Source: an uncultured Ectothiorhodospiraceae bacterium
Lineage (GTDB): Bacteria; Pseudomonadota; Gammaproteobacteria; UBA9214
Assembly: GCA_947259415.1 (NCBI GenBank)
Contig: CAMYMI010000012.1
Span: 43,327 to 107,326, forward strand
Length of the DNA: 64,000 bases
Direction of reading: 5' to 3'
Within the stretch, counting starts at the first letter, position 1. Every line of letters starts with the position of its first letter. Under the pieces are notes generated by a model, which made no database searches, had not been told where the DNA came from, and saw only the letters and a program-made list of their open reading frames with translations. The translations under genes were made by a program, and so were the position numbers. Below are positions 9,533 through 19,397 of this stretch, in pieces.

Positions 9533-10515
9533 GCGGCCAGTTCCTGCTGTGCCGTCAGCGCGGCAAAAAAATCATGGACATAGGCCAGCTGCGATGCTGC
9601 CGATTCGATCTGGTTGATGTGCTGGCGAAAACGGTTCCCCTCGGGCTGGCGCTTGCTGTACCAGGCGATATGCTTGCGCGCCACCCGCACGCCGGTGTAT
9701 TCGCCGTAAAAGTCGTACAGGTTTTCCAGGTGGCCGGCCAGGATATGGCCGATCTCGGCCGGCGCGGGCTCTGCCAGCCGCTGACCTGTGGCCATGAAGT
9801 GACTGATTTCCCTAAAGATCCAAGGTCGCCCCTGGGCGGCACGCCCGATCATTACTGCGTCGGCTCCGGTATGGGCCAGGACGTCTACGGCCTTTTCAGG
9901 TGTGGTGATATCGCCATTTGCGATCACCGGGATGAACACGGCCTGCTTGATGGCGCGCGTGGTGTCGTGTTCGGCTTCACCGCGGTATCCGCAGGCGCGG
10001 GTGCGGCCATGCACCGCCAGGGCCTGGATACCGGCCTGCTCGGCAAGCCGTGCAATCGCGAGGCCATTCTTGTGTTGCGGGTCCCAGCCGGTGCGAATCT
10101 TGAGGGTGACGGGCACGTCAACGGCATTGACAACGGCCTCCAGGATGCGTCCCACCAGCGCCTCATCCTGCAACAGGGCGGAACCCGCCATCAGGTTGCA
10201 GACCTTCTTGGCCGGGCAACCCATATTGATATCAATGATCTGGGCGCCATGGCCGACATTGAAGCGCGCGGCCTCCGCCATCATGACCGGATCCGCACCC
10301 GCGATCTGCACCGACACCGGCGCATGTTCGCCGGCATGATCGATGCGTCGCCGGGTCTTTTTGCTGCCCCACAACAGCGCATTGGACGACACCATCTCGG
10401 ACACGGCCAGACCCGCTCCGAGCTTGCGGCACAGCTGCCGAAAGGGGCGATCGGTGACGCCTGCCATGGGGGCAAGTATCAATCTGTTAGGAAGTTTATA
10501 AGTTCCGATACGCAC
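9529..10515 (-). CDS. dusB: tRNA-dihydrouridine synthase B
   Basis: 328 residues. TIM-barrel flavoenzyme with the Dus signature: LAPMAGVTDRPFRQLCR, DINMGCPAKKVCN (catalytic Cys), VTLKIRTGWD, VHGRTR and VMIGRAAQGRPWIF. It reduces uridines in the tRNA D-loop. First gene of the dusB-fis unit. The start MRIGTYKLPNRLILAPMAG is normal for DusB. Confidence 0.95.
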   Translation of the reverse strand: MRIGTYKLPNRLILAPMAGVTDRPFRQLCRKLGAGLAVSEMVSSNALLWGSKKTRRRIDHAGEHAPVSVQIAGADPVMMAEAARFNVGHGAQIIDINMGCPAKKVCNLMAGSALLQDEALVGRILEAVVNAVDVPVTLKIRTGWDPQHKNGLAIARLAEQAGIQALAVHGRTRACGYRGEAEHDTTRAIKQAVFIPVIANGDITTPEKAVDVLAHTGADAVMIGRAAQGRPWIFREISHFMATGQRLAEPAPAEIGHILAGHLENLYDFYGEYTGVRVARKHIAWYSKRQPEGNRFRQHINQIESAASQLAYVHDFFAALTAQQELAA

Positions 10516-10622
10516 CGGATTTCTGTCTGTTTGATGGGTTCCGGAAGTGGAGGACGGGAGATAATACTCCCTTCCGCCGGCGGGATAAAGTTAAGAAATG
10601 TTACCTTCGGAAAAACAATAAA

Positions 10623-11474
10623 TCAGAGGAATTCAAACTGGAAAGACACTGCATCCTTGCCCGGATCCTGGATCTCCAGAACCACATGCACCGGCGTATC
10701 AGCTGCCATTCCCGCAGCGATGTCGGTCCCCTCACCGAGGTATTCTTCGGGACCGAAACGGCGCGCCGCGACCAGCTTGCCGGAAAGATCGGAGAAACCA
10801 ACCGAGAATACCGGGTAGGGCTGGGTAAACCTGGCGTAATTGACCAGGGTGGCATTGACCAGCAGGGCATTTTCCACCAACGGGTGCTTGCGCACATCCC
10901 GGTTCAGAAGTTCGATGTGCGACAAGTCGGTCTGCAGCGGCAAGTCGCACTGCAGGATGGAGCAGAAACGCTCCAGCATCGGACGCCAGCCGCTGTCGGC
11001 AGCCAGCTCTGCGCGATTGAAGAACAGCCATTGCATTCCGAACGACAGTATCAGCAGGCCAATCATGGCCCCGCTGGCGACATCTTTCCAGGACACCGTA
11101 CTTTCCGACCAGTGACCGGGAACAGGGGACGGTTTCATGGATTGCTCGGGCTTGGTCTCGTCAAGCACATCGAATACGGGCGGTGTGTCCTCCATTTCTG
11201 ATACAGGCTCCACCCCGGCATCGACCGCCGCCGCTTTATCGTCAATTTGCATAGTGGATTCAGACGCATACAACTGGCTGTCAGCGCCGGCCGGCAACTC
11301 TTCCGGCGCTTTCTTCAGCAGTGCCTCGCGGGCGTCGGCAAGGTCCTGGTAAAGCGCATCAACGGCACTGAAGACCGTCTGGCAAATACCGCAGCGTACC
11401 TGGCCGCGCGCCTTGCGCAGGTGGCCGGCCTCGATGACGAACACCGTCGAACATTTTGGACAGATCGTATACAT
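10623..11474 (-). CDS. Zinc-ribbon (MJ0042-type) and DUF3426 membrane protein
   Basis: 283 residues from the ATG at 11474. An alternative ATG at 11492 adds six residues, but the family normally starts M-Y-x-x-CP. The N-terminal zinc ribbon has Cys5, 8, 28 and 31 (CPKC, CGIC). An acidic, low-complexity linker follows, then one membrane segment (GAMIGLLILSFGMQWLFF). The C-terminal extracytoplasmic domain is of DUF3426 type (CSILQCDLPLQTDLSHIELL; FSDLSGKLVAARRFGPEEYL). It often sits between prmA and dusB, as here. Function unknown; it resembles other zinc-ribbon/DUF3426 proteins. Confidence 0.85.
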   Translation of the reverse strand: MYTICPKCSTVFVIEAGHLRKARGQVRCGICQTVFSAVDALYQDLADAREALLKKAPEELPAGADSQLYASESTMQIDDKAAAVDAGVEPVSEMEDTPPVFDVLDETKPEQSMKPSPVPGHWSESTVSWKDVASGAMIGLLILSFGMQWLFFNRAELAADSGWRPMLERFCSILQCDLPLQTDLSHIELLNRDVRKHPLVENALLVNATLVNYARFTQPYPVFSVGFSDLSGKLVAARRFGPEEYLGEGTDIAAGMAADTPVHVVLEIQDPGKDAVSFQFEFL

Positions 11475-11813
11475 GCGTCCGAGTTTACACATTTATATTG
11501 CGAAGGGAATTTTCCTGCCTGAGATTGACATCCATTTGCAATCGGATTGGCCAAGTAAGGACACGGAATTAATTGTATTTTCAGAAGGCATTAGCTGCGA
11601 TTTATTTCGCGAATAGACTCGCTCCTACAGGTTGATCCACCTCCACAACATAACCATCTGACCATGGGCCGTGTCTGTTACCTATTTCTCAGAACGGGTG
11701 TTTCCCTTGTTTCTGGTCAGCACACACATCGCACCCTATGCCATTTTATTATTCATTCTGTGTCCTTCCGTGTGATTTCGTGGAAAACATTCATTACTGC
11801 CTGCTCTTCACTC
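11475..11813. repeat. Gene-free stretch with dispersed-repeat fragments
   Basis: About 340 bp between prmA and the DUF3426 gene. It contains 'CTCGCTCCTACAGG' (about 11619-11632) and a 'GTCCTTCCGTGTGATTTCGTGG' unit (11762-11783). No gene or terminator that I can support. Confidence 0.45.
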
Positions 11814-12698
11814 CTAACCACTTGCCCGTTTCACTCCCTCAAGCAATAGCCACTCATCCCGATGCACCGGCGCCTTGAAATCAATCCACTGCTGGTATGC
11901 CGCCATTACCTCACGGCCCTGCGCTTCCAGTATCCCGGTCAGGATAATGCTCCCCTGGACGCGTAGATATCCGGTCAGCATGCCGGCGAGTTGAATCAGC
12001 GGGTTGGCCAGGATGTTCGCCATCACCACGTCAACCGGCCTCGTATCCAGCGCATCCGGCAGCATCACTTCGATACACTGTTCAACTGCGTTGCGGGCCG
12101 CGTTGTCGCGGGTGGCGATCAATGCCTGCGGATCAATATCGACTGCGTACACCTTGCTTGCTCCGAGTTTGCAGGCTGCGATGGCAAGGATGCCGGAGCC
12201 GCAGCCATAATCGATAACCTTCTCGCCCGCGGGTACATTGGCATCCAGCCATTCCAGACACAGGCCCGTGGTTGCGTGGGTGCCAGTCCCGAAGGCCATC
12301 CCCGGATCCATCTGTACCACGACGCCATCGGGGTCGGGCGGTGATTCATTGGTGGGGCACACCCACAGGCGCGTGCCGAAGCACTTGGAATGGAAGTCAT
12401 CCCTCCATATCGTGGACCAGTCGCGGTCCTCCAGGTGCTCGGTCAGCAACTCGATCTCCGGGACCTGCAGCGCGTCCCGCAGGCCGTCCCGTATTGCCTC
12501 CGTATCGCAGCCAGAGTGGAGCAAGGCAACCGCGCGCAGCCTGCCCCAGAGCGGCTGCTCACCCGGCGCCGGTTCCAGCAGGGGTTGGTTGGCGGCATCC
12601 AGCAGGGTTACCGACAGGGCGCCGGCCGACTCGAACACCTCGGTGACGAGACCGGCCTGGTCACGGGTTACCTCAAGTGAGAGTTGCAGCCAGTGCAT
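11814..12698 (-). CDS. prmA: Ribosomal protein L11 methyltransferase
   Basis: 294 residues, the E. coli PrmA length. An N-terminal substrate-recognition domain is followed by a class I SAM methyltransferase: MDPGMAFGTGTHATTGLCLE, then motif I VIDYGCGSGILAIAACKLG, and NILANPL. It trimethylates ribosomal protein L11. Lies downstream of accC on the same strand. Confidence 0.96.
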   Translation of the reverse strand: MHWLQLSLEVTRDQAGLVTEVFESAGALSVTLLDAANQPLLEPAPGEQPLWGRLRAVALLHSGCDTEAIRDGLRDALQVPEIELLTEHLEDRDWSTIWRDDFHSKCFGTRLWVCPTNESPPDPDGVVVQMDPGMAFGTGTHATTGLCLEWLDANVPAGEKVIDYGCGSGILAIAACKLGASKVYAVDIDPQALIATRDNAARNAVEQCIEVMLPDALDTRPVDVVMANILANPLIQLAGMLTGYLRVQGSIILTGILEAQGREVMAAYQQWIDFKAPVHRDEWLLLEGVKRASG

Positions 12699-12790
12699 GG
12701 AGAGTGACTTGGTGGAGGAGGCACGCAGGGGGCGCTACGCGCACCAAAAACAGTTTAATTTGGTTTCGTTCTCGCCGTGTAATTCCGCGG

Positions 12791-14134
12791 CTATTGCAAT
12801 CCCAGCTTATTCTCCAGGTAATGAATATCCGCTCCACCCTCTATAAAAGCCGGGTCGGTCACGATACTGCGCTGCAGGGGTACATTGGATTTAATGCCAT
12901 CGATCACGATTTCGTCGAGTGCCACGCGCATGCGCGCCAGTGCGGAAGTGCGATCATGCCCGAAGGCAATCAGCTTGCCGATCATGGAATCGTAAAAAGG
13001 CGGCACGGTGTAGCCGTTGTAGATATGGGTATCCATGCGGATCCCGGGGCCGCCCGGCGCGTGATAGTTCTCGATCCTGCCCGGCGAGGGCATGAAATTA
13101 ACCGGGTCCTCGGCATTGATGCGGCACTCGATGGCATGCCCGCGCATCGTGATATCTTCCTGTCGAAAGGTCAGCCCATTCCCGGCGGCAACGCGCAGTT
13201 GCTCCTTGATGATGTCCACCCCGGTCACCATCTCAGTGACCGGATGCTCGACCTGCACACGGGTGTTCATTTCGATAAAATAGAACTGCCCGTCCTGGTA
13301 GAGAAACTCGAAGGTCCCCGCACCGCGGTAACGCAGCTGCTCGCAGGCATTGACGCAGCGCTGCCCCATCTCCTCGCGCTGTTCCGGAGTGATGCCCGGG
13401 GCCGGAGCCTCTTCGACCACCTTCTGGTGGCGGCGCTGCATGGAGCAGTCGCGCTCACCCAGGTGGATGGCGTGCCCCTCACCGTCACCCAGCACCTGGA
13501 ACTCCACGTGCCGCGGCCGCTCCAGGTACTTCTCCATGTACACGACATCGTTGTTGAAGGCGTTCAGCGCCTCGGTACTGGTCAGTGAAATCGCCCCCAG
13601 CAGGGCCGCCTCGGCATGCACCACGCGCATCCCGCGGCCACCGCCACCACCGGCTGCCTTGATGATGATCGGGTAACCTATCTCCCGGGCGAGGCGCAGG
13701 TTTTCATTATCATCCTCGCCCAAAGGGCCGTCTGAGCCGGGCACGCAGGGCACGCCCGCCGCCCGCATGGAGCGGATAGCCTCGACCTTGTCGCCCATTG
13801 TGCGGATCGTCTCCGGGCGCGGCCCGATAAAGATGAATCCGCTACGCTCCACCTGCTCGGCGAAATCGTCGTTCTCGGACAGGAAGCCATACCCGGGGTG
13901 AATCGCCGTGGCATCAGTGACCTCGGCGGCACTGATAATGGCGGGGATGTTCATGTAGCTTGCCGTAGAGGCGGGCGGCCCGATACAGACACTCTCATCG
14001 GCCAGCAAGACATGCTTCAATTCGCGATCGGCCACGGAATAGACCGCCACGGTGCTGATACCGAGTTCCTTGCAGGACCGCAGGATACGCAGGGCGATCT
14101 CGCCCCGGTTGGCGATGACGACCTTTTCCAGCAT
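12791..14134 (-). CDS. accC: Acetyl-CoA carboxylase, biotin carboxylase subunit
   Basis: 447 residues. It starts [19 protein letters not shown]. The ATP-grasp glycine loop is [11 protein letters not shown], with further blocks [34 protein letters not shown] and [11 protein letters not shown]. It carboxylates the biotin carried by AccB in the first step of fatty acid synthesis. Its ATG overlaps the accB stop by one base (TGATG), showing translational coupling. Confidence 0.97.
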   Translation of the reverse strand: MLEKVVIANRGEIALRILRSCKELGISTVAVYSVADRELKHVLLADESVCIGPPASTASYMNIPAIISAAEVTDATAIHPGYGFLSENDDFAEQVERSGFIFIGPRPETIRTMGDKVEAIRSMRAAGVPCVPGSDGPLGEDDNENLRLAREIGYPIIIKAAGGGGGRGMRVVHAEAALLGAISLTSTEALNAFNNDVVYMEKYLERPRHVEFQVLGDGEGHAIHLGERDCSMQRRHQKVVEEAPAPGITPEQREEMGQRCVNACEQLRYRGAGTFEFLYQDGQFYFIEMNTRVQVEHPVTEMVTGVDIIKEQLRVAAGNGLTFRQEDITMRGHAIECRINAEDPVNFMPSPGRIENYHAPGGPGIRMDTHIYNGYTVPPFYDSMIGKLIAFGHDRTSALARMRVALDEIVIDGIKSNVPLQRSIVTDPAFIEGGADIHYLENKLGLQ

Positions 14135-14595
14135 CAGCTGATTACGAACAGTGGCTGGCCAAACTCGACCGGCTGGCCATTCTCGACCAGTCTTGCCGTC
14201 ACCTTCCCTGACTTGTCGGTCTCGATCTGGTTAAGCATCTTCATCGCCTCGATGATGCACAGCGTGTCACCGGCACTCACCTGCTGGCCGACCTCGACAA
14301 ACGGCTTGGCTCCCGGTGATGGGGCCTCATAGAAGGTACCGACCATGGGCGAGGTGATGGTATGCCCCACGGGGATCTGTTCCTCTGCTTCCGGCGCAGC
14401 TGGCGCGGCCGGCACAGGTGCAGCTGCCGGGGCTGGCGCGACCGGCGCCGCAGCCATCATCTGGGGTACCACTGCCTGCATAGCCTGGGTGGTTCGGCTG
14501 ATCCGCACCGATTCCTCACCCTCGTGAATCTCGATCTCGGCGACCTGCGATTCCTCCAGCAGCTCAATCAGCTTCTTGACTTTGCGTATGTCCAT
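14134..14595 (-). CDS. accB: Acetyl-CoA carboxylase, biotin carboxyl carrier protein
   Basis: 153 residues. An N-terminal helix ([20 protein letters not shown]) is followed by an Ala/Pro-rich swinging linker (about 50-80) and the biotinyl domain, with the biotin-accepting Lys in EAMKM and the thumb-like segment [18 protein letters not shown]. Shares a one-base overlap with accC. Carries biotin between AccC and the carboxyltransferase. Confidence 0.97.
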   Translation of the reverse strand: MDIRKVKKLIELLEESQVAEIEIHEGEESVRISRTTQAMQAVVPQMMAAAPVAPAPAAAPVPAAPAAPEAEEQIPVGHTITSPMVGTFYEAPSPGAKPFVEVGQQVSAGDTLCIIEAMKMLNQIETDKSGKVTARLVENGQPVEFGQPLFVIS

Positions 14596-14703
14596 GTCGA
14601 ATCCTGTCTGTCGGATACGTTTAATAGGCTGGATGCGTCGTACACACCCTTGCTAATTGATGCTTCTTACGTTCCTGATTTTTTCGTGTGCTTGTGTGGC
14701 ACT

Positions 14704-15177
14704 TCATTTCACTCTTGAGTCTTTACTTTTTACTTCTTCCAGGTACCGCACTGCCGCCTGCAAGGCCAGCTCATAGCCGATCGGCCCAAGCCCGGAGATC
14801 ACGCCAATGGCAATATCCGAGAAATAGGAATGCTTCCGAAACTCTTCGCGTGCGTGCACATTGGAAAGATGCAGTTCGATAAATGGGATTCCAACCGCCT
14901 TTAGCGCATCCCGCAAACCGACACTGGTATGCGTCAGGGCTGCGGGATTGATAATGATGAAATCGATATCATCGCCGGCCGCCGCCTGGACCCGCTCGAC
15001 CAGTTCGTGCTCGGCATTGCTCTGGAAGGCAACGAGTTCGGCCCCCTCGTCCTCACCCAGGACGGCCAGCCGGGCCAGAATGTCATCCAACGTGGTGGAG
15101 CCATAATGCTCGGGTTCACGGGTGCCCAGCAGGTTCAGGTTGGGGCCGTTCAGGACCAATAGCTTGTAGGCGGGCAT
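14704..15177 (-). CDS. aroQ: 3-dehydroquinate dehydratase, type II
   Basis: 157 residues, dodecameric type II family. Signature [20 protein letters not shown] with the catalytic Tyr, then [16 protein letters not shown] and the active-site His block [14 protein letters not shown]. Third step of the shikimate pathway. Immediately upstream of accB, the common aroQ-accB-accC order. The C-terminus ends in a short charged tail ([11 protein letters not shown]). Confidence 0.96.
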   Translation of the reverse strand: MPAYKLLVLNGPNLNLLGTREPEHYGSTTLDDILARLAVLGEDEGAELVAFQSNAEHELVERVQAAAGDDIDFIIINPAALTHTSVGLRDALKAVGIPFIELHLSNVHAREEFRKHSYFSDIAIGVISGLGPIGYELALQAAVRYLEEVKSKDSRVK

Positions 15178-15790
15178 TTAGCGGCAAGATTCTGGATAAT
15201 AGTGGATAGATCGATACATTTAATAGATGTTACCGATATAACAACATAAATTGCATATTATTATGCATTTAATGATCAATTTGTCCAGTTTTCAAATTTT
15301 TATAGCATAATTCATGTAATTTCAACGCAGAAGCCTGCAAATTTCATATATATGGAGTTTCGAGATTCGCATTAATGTATTCCTGAATATCTCAATAAAG
15401 TCACATTCCAGTAGATAAACAGATTAATGCATAGAATCAAGGCTATACATCCCCGACCGTCCTGATCGCCGTTGCCTCCCGCATTCACACGCAACTGTGC
15501 TGGCAACCGAAACACGAATCCCGGAGGAGATCGCCCAGATTGCATGGTCATGGCACCAAAAAGGGGCAGGATTACCCAAGTCAATGGATTTAGACTTACA
15601 GCGCCATAACCTGAAAAGGACTGAGTAGCCATGCAAATAGACGAAATTGCAGAGCAGAAGTAGTAAACCGGCCAGAAGCGAATATATTGCAGAATCCAGA
15701 CCAGTAATTATTGTATCTTTCCGTGTGTCTCCGTGGATTCCGTGGCTGACATTTCCTATTCCTGCATCGCCGACGAACAGCTGAAACCCG
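15178..15790. other. Long intergenic region, AT-rich next to aroQ
   Basis: 613 bp between divergent aroQ and the vanZ-like gene. The first 200 bp are strongly AT-rich (for example 15225-15330) and likely hold the aroQ-acc promoter. The middle part (about 15440-15600) has normal GC and may be an eroded gene. A 'CTCCGTGGATTCCGTGGCT' repeat lies at about 15729-15747 just before the vanZ-like gene. The reading frames here resemble nothing I recognise and I do not call them. Confidence 0.4.
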
Positions 15791-16183
15791 ATGACAGATC
15801 GCCTCGCGCACAAACTGTTTCTACTGGCCGCCGTTGGCTGGGCGGCGCTGATCTATTTGCTCTCTGACCAGCCGGGATTGGATGTGATACCCCTGTTTCC
15901 CGGCCAGGACAAGGTGTTCCACGCCGTCGTTTTTGGGGTGCTTGGCTTTCTGGTGCTGGGTACGCTGCATCCTGAAACCAACGGATACAGCATCACCCAG
16001 GTCTTGATCGCCGTCGGCCTGACGGCCTTCTACGGGATGCTGGATGAATTCCATCAGAGTTTCGTACCGGGACGCACGGCAGACACCTGGGACGTGGTCG
16101 CCGATGTCGCCGGCGCGATGCTCGGCGTCTACGTGCTGTATACCTTCGTGAGGTTACGAAGCAGAAATAACCTGTCTGGGTAA
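15791..16183 (+). CDS. VanZ-like membrane protein
   Basis: 130 residues with about four membrane segments. The family motif is visible: FYGMLDEFHQSFVPGRTADT, followed by WDVVADVAGAMLG. VanZ-like proteins are small integral membrane proteins. VanZ itself gives low-level teicoplanin resistance, but most homologues have no known role. Stands alone between aroQ (divergent) and cysQ (convergent). Confidence 0.85.
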   Translation: MTDRLAHKLFLLAAVGWAALIYLLSDQPGLDVIPLFPGQDKVFHAVVFGVLGFLVLGTLHPETNGYSITQVLIAVGLTAFYGMLDEFHQSFVPGRTADTWDVVADVAGAMLGVYVLYTFVRLRSRNNLSG

Positions 16184-16237
16184 GTCGAGTTAGGCATACA
16201 GCGCTGCAATCCGGCATCAATACTAATATTCGAATAA

Positions 16238-17050
16238 TTACAAATACTGCGACCAGTCGCGGCTGTGGTCGCCAAATACCAGGAAATGGGGGTTCAGCAG
16301 GGAGTCCTTGGTGTTATAACGCAATGGCTGCATGGCCGTATCGGTGACCACGCCACCGGCCTGTTCGACCACACACTGTGCTGCGGCCGTGTCCCACTCC
16401 GATGTCGGTCCCAGGCGTGGATAGATGTCGGCCACGCCTTCTGCCACCAGGCACAGCTTCAGGGAACTCCCCATGCCGACCATTTCGTGCTCACCCAGTT
16501 TCTCCAGGAAACGGTTGAGCGAATCCCCGCGGTGGGAACGGCTGCCAACCACAATCACCGGGCCGTCTGTGAGCAGACGAACCTTGATGGCCTGCGGTTT
16601 CTCACCCGGTTGTTGCTTGAATGCACCGCGGCCCTTGCAGGCGGAATAGGTCACCCCGCTGACCGGCACATGCACGACACCGATTATCGGTACGCCCGCC
16701 TCGATCAGGGCAATATTTACAGTAAACTCGCCGTTGCGCTTGACGAATTCGCGTGTGCCATCAAGTGGATCGACCAGCCAGTATGTCTGCCAGCCGGAAC
16801 GTTCGGCGAATGACAGGCTGGCAGATTCCTCGGACAGCACCGGTATAGTGGGAGTCAAGACCTCCAGGCCGGCGACGATGGCATGGTGTGAGGCCATATC
16901 CGCCGCGGTCAGCGGCGAATTGTCTGCCTTCTCTTTGACATCGAAATCACTGTTGTAGATCTCCAGGATCCTGTCGCCTGCCACACGGGCAAGCTCGACA
17001 ACCGGTTCCAGCAGCGCAGCAACATCAACATCACTGGTACCCTTGTTCAT
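16238..17050 (-). CDS. cysQ: 3'(2'),5'-bisphosphate nucleotidase CysQ
   Basis: 270 residues, inositol-monophosphatase fold. Metal-binding motifs: LSEESASLSF (Glu), DPLDGTREFVKRNGEFTVNI (matching CysQ rather than SuhB) and WDTAAAQCVVEQAGG. It hydrolyses PAP made during sulfate assimilation. The ATG at 17050 overlaps the end of the upstream hypothetical gene by 20 bp, so they are probably co-transcribed. Confidence 0.93.
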   Translation of the reverse strand: MNKGTSDVDVAALLEPVVELARVAGDRILEIYNSDFDVKEKADNSPLTAADMASHHAIVAGLEVLTPTIPVLSEESASLSFAERSGWQTYWLVDPLDGTREFVKRNGEFTVNIALIEAGVPIIGVVHVPVSGVTYSACKGRGAFKQQPGEKPQAIKVRLLTDGPVIVVGSRSHRGDSLNRFLEKLGEHEMVGMGSSLKLCLVAEGVADIYPRLGPTSEWDTAAAQCVVEQAGGVVTDTAMQPLRYNTKDSLLNPHFLVFGDHSRDWSQYL

Positions 17051-17774
17051 TCTGTTCCCTTGGCTTGTGGTTCATACGGCTTCTGCTGTCTGCCGGCGCG
17101 ATTTGGAATTCGGTACGTAGCGCGCCTTCGAACCACGCCTCCACATCGAGACCGCGTGCATTGCGTGTGATCTGGAAACCGGGCTGCTCCGGCGGCTGAC
17201 TGCGAACCAGTATCCAGTCTCCCGGCGGCAATATAATTTCCAGCCTAACATGCATGGGATAGAAACCATCAAGAAAGCGGCGCATGAAGGGCCCGTTACG
17301 TACCAGGAACCCCCCGTCAATCTGCGGCACCACGACCCGCGTCTCACCCGAGAGGCACAGCTCAGCACCTGGTGCGACCCCCTCCAGCTGTACGGATTCA
17401 CCCTCCACCCAGGCACGCCCGATTTCGCTCACCTTCTCTACCTGCAAATGACGCATGCGGCCGGGACGAAAAACCACCTCGGCGGCCGGCACAGCGTCGA
17501 GATTGGTGTGACATTGATAGAGCCCCGCCCAGCCATCGTTCAGGCTCTGCCTGCTCAGGGTAATCCGGTTGTGGTGCGCATGCACCGCCTGTCCGGGCGG
17601 GTTCTCCAGGAAGTTCAACTCGCCTTCATTGACCGTTGCCGTTTGTACATCCTCCTGGGCCTCCAGCCAGGCATCATCGGCCGGATTACCGTGCAGCGAC
17701 ATGGGGAATACCATGGCGAGCAACCACCATGGCGGATAATGCCGGAAGTAACCCTTTTTTCGCTGTATGCGCAT
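17031..17774 (-). CDS. Exported hypothetical protein
   Basis: 247 residues. A basic N-terminus and hydrophobic stretch (WWLLAMVFPMSLHG, about 16-29) look like a signal peptide. The mature part is predicted soluble and beta-rich, with recurring short strands; no motif that I can assign. Conserved-looking blocks are AGLYQCHTNLDAVPAAEVVF and MRRFLDGFYPMHVRLEIILP. Its overlap with cysQ suggests one operon. Probably periplasmic; no functional claim. Confidence 0.7.
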   Translation of the reverse strand: MRIQRKKGYFRHYPPWWLLAMVFPMSLHGNPADDAWLEAQEDVQTATVNEGELNFLENPPGQAVHAHHNRITLSRQSLNDGWAGLYQCHTNLDAVPAAEVVFRPGRMRHLQVEKVSEIGRAWVEGESVQLEGVAPGAELCLSGETRVVVPQIDGGFLVRNGPFMRRFLDGFYPMHVRLEIILPPGDWILVRSQPPEQPGFQITRNARGLDVEAWFEGALRTEFQIAPADSRSRMNHKPREQNEQGYQ

Positions 17775-17907
17775 TGACGTTTGGTGGCTGCTTCACCCTT
17801 GCTTCAATAAAGTATGATAATAGGCCATCGCCGCAGAAATTTACCGGATTGCAGAAAAAAGGCCAGTCCGACAACCCGAAAGTGAGTATTTAACGGGCAA
17901 CAACAGC

Positions 17908-18570
17908 ATGATCCCCTGGCACGAAATCTCCAGCGTCTTCCTCGACATGGATGGCACCCTGCTGGACCTGCATTTTGACAACCATTTCTGGCGCGAACAT
18001 GTCCCGCTGCGTTACGCCGAACGCCACAGCCTGGAGATCGAGGCCGCCAAGGCCATGCTGTTCCCGAAATTCAAGGCCAAGGAGGGCACCATGGACTGGT
18101 ATTGCGTGGACTACTGGAGCCGGGAGCTCGGCCTCGATATCGCCGGACTCAAAAACGAAATCGACCACCTGATCGCGGTGCATGCCAATGTCGTCGAGTT
18201 CCTTGATTACACCCGGCAGGCCGGCAAGCGCACCGTCCTACTGACCAATGCGCACTCAAAGAGCCTGGCGCTGAAGATGGCGCGTACCGACCTCGAGAAC
18301 CACTTTGATGCCCTCATCTGCGCGCACGACATCGGCTACCCGAAAGAGAATCTTCGGTTCTGGGAACAGCTGAGGGAGCATGAGGAGTTTGATCGCGATA
18401 CCACACTATTTATCGACGACAGTCTTCCGATCCTGCGCACTGCCCGCGAGTTCGGTATGCGTCACCTGCTCGCGGTACGTCAACCTGACAGTCAGTCACC
18501 GCCGAAAGAGACGGAGGAATTCGAGGCCATCGAGGATTTTGCGGATATCACGCCGGCAGCGGGCGCATGA
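17908..18570 (+). CDS. yrfG: GMP/IMP nucleotidase YrfG (HAD family)
   Basis: 220 residues. HAD motifs: I, FLDMDGTLLDLHFDN (nucleophile Asp in DMDGT); II, VLLTNAHSKSL; III, the conserved Lys in DIGYPKENLRFWEQL; IV, LFIDDSLPILRTAREFG. The sequence is close to E. coli YrfG, a purine mononucleotide 5'-nucleotidase. Divergent from the exported hypothetical gene with 133 bp between. Confidence 0.9.
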   Translation: MIPWHEISSVFLDMDGTLLDLHFDNHFWREHVPLRYAERHSLEIEAAKAMLFPKFKAKEGTMDWYCVDYWSRELGLDIAGLKNEIDHLIAVHANVVEFLDYTRQAGKRTVLLTNAHSKSLALKMARTDLENHFDALICAHDIGYPKENLRFWEQLREHEEFDRDTTLFIDDSLPILRTAREFGMRHLLAVRQPDSQSPPKETEEFEAIEDFADITPAAGA

Positions 18571-18983
18571 TACTGGACCAGAAGATACAAACATCATCTC
18601 ACCGCGGAGACGCGAAAGTCACAGAGAAATATTAAAAAAACAATTAACCGCAAAGTCGCAAAGAGCGCAAAGAAAATCAGAATTATAGTTAACACCGAGA
18701 GTAATAAACGACGTAGAATTCCGGATTTTTCAGGCTTTCTACAGGATGTATATCGAACGAATTGAATCCTGTATGGATTTTATTTTTCAGTGGTTTCCGT
18801 AGATTCTGTGGCTAATTATACGCGTGAACAGGACTCCAAAATAACCGACATCGATGGTGCGCATGGCGCACACTACCTTCAAATAGCGAGGGTTTTAGAT
18901 AATGTATTATTCATTCTTTGCGCCCTTTGCGTCTTTGCGGTGAAATCTTTTCTTGTCGCTCTAATCCCCTGACAAAAAATCTA
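18571..18983. repeat. Gene-free stretch bounded by inverted 'CTTTGCGTCTTTGCGG' repeats
   Basis: 413 bp. Two 'CACCGCGGAGACGCGAAAG / AACCGCAAAGTCGCAAAGAG' units at about 18600-18670 face an inverted 'CTTTGCGCCCTTTGCGTC' unit ending 'TTTGCGGTGAAATC' at about 18918-18951. A 'TTTCCGTAGATTCTGTGGCTAA' unit lies at 18794-18815. No gene seen. Confidence 0.55.
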
Positions 18984-19397
18984 TCATCCCCGGCTGGCGG
19001 CATACTTGCCCCAGGTCTTGAAGCGCTTGTGAACGTACTTGAGCAGCGAATCATAACCGTCGAAGAACAAGTCAAATCCTTCATTGGCTGATTCATCGAA
19101 TTCACAGAAATCATTGGTGTATTCGCGACAGATCTGCGGCCGATCATCGTAGATGCCGCAACGCCCGTCCGCCAGCAGGTGGGTGCAGGGATTGTTCACC
19201 AGCAGGTACCAGCCATCCTCGTCCTTGTAGGCCTGGACGTCCTTGTGCGAAACCTGCCACAGGAGGTGGTCAAAGTCATGCATGGAACGCGGCGTCACCA
19301 GTTCCTCGGTGATATAGGTGCAGCACTTGGAGTTGGTGCAGAAGCCGCACTTGTTTTCAGGGGTGATCTTGATGTCGATGGGTATATGTTTTTCCAT
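18984..19397 (-). CDS. YkgJ-type cysteine-cluster protein
   Basis: 137 residues. Eight or so cysteines in the pattern CGFCTNSKCCTYI ... PCTHLLADGRCGIYDDRPQIC ... DFCEF, the CxxCxxCC zinc/iron-binding family. The C-terminal third is rich in aromatic residues and lysine. Function is unresolved; proposed to bind Fe or Zn. Convergent neighbour of yrfG across a repeat-rich gap. Confidence 0.82.
   Translation of the reverse strand: MEKHIPIDIKITPENKCGFCTNSKCCTYITEELVTPRSMHDFDHLLWQVSHKDVQAYKDEDGWYLLVNNPCTHLLADGRCGIYDDRPQICREYTNDFCEFDESANEGFDLFFDGYDSLLKYVHKRFKTWGKYAASRG

Noticed and set aside
15372..15813. Overlapping minus-strand frames in the aroQ to vanZ-like gap (86 and 129 residues)
   Set aside because: No recognisable domain, no ribosome site, one frame runs through a dispersed repeat; at most the remains of a lost gene.
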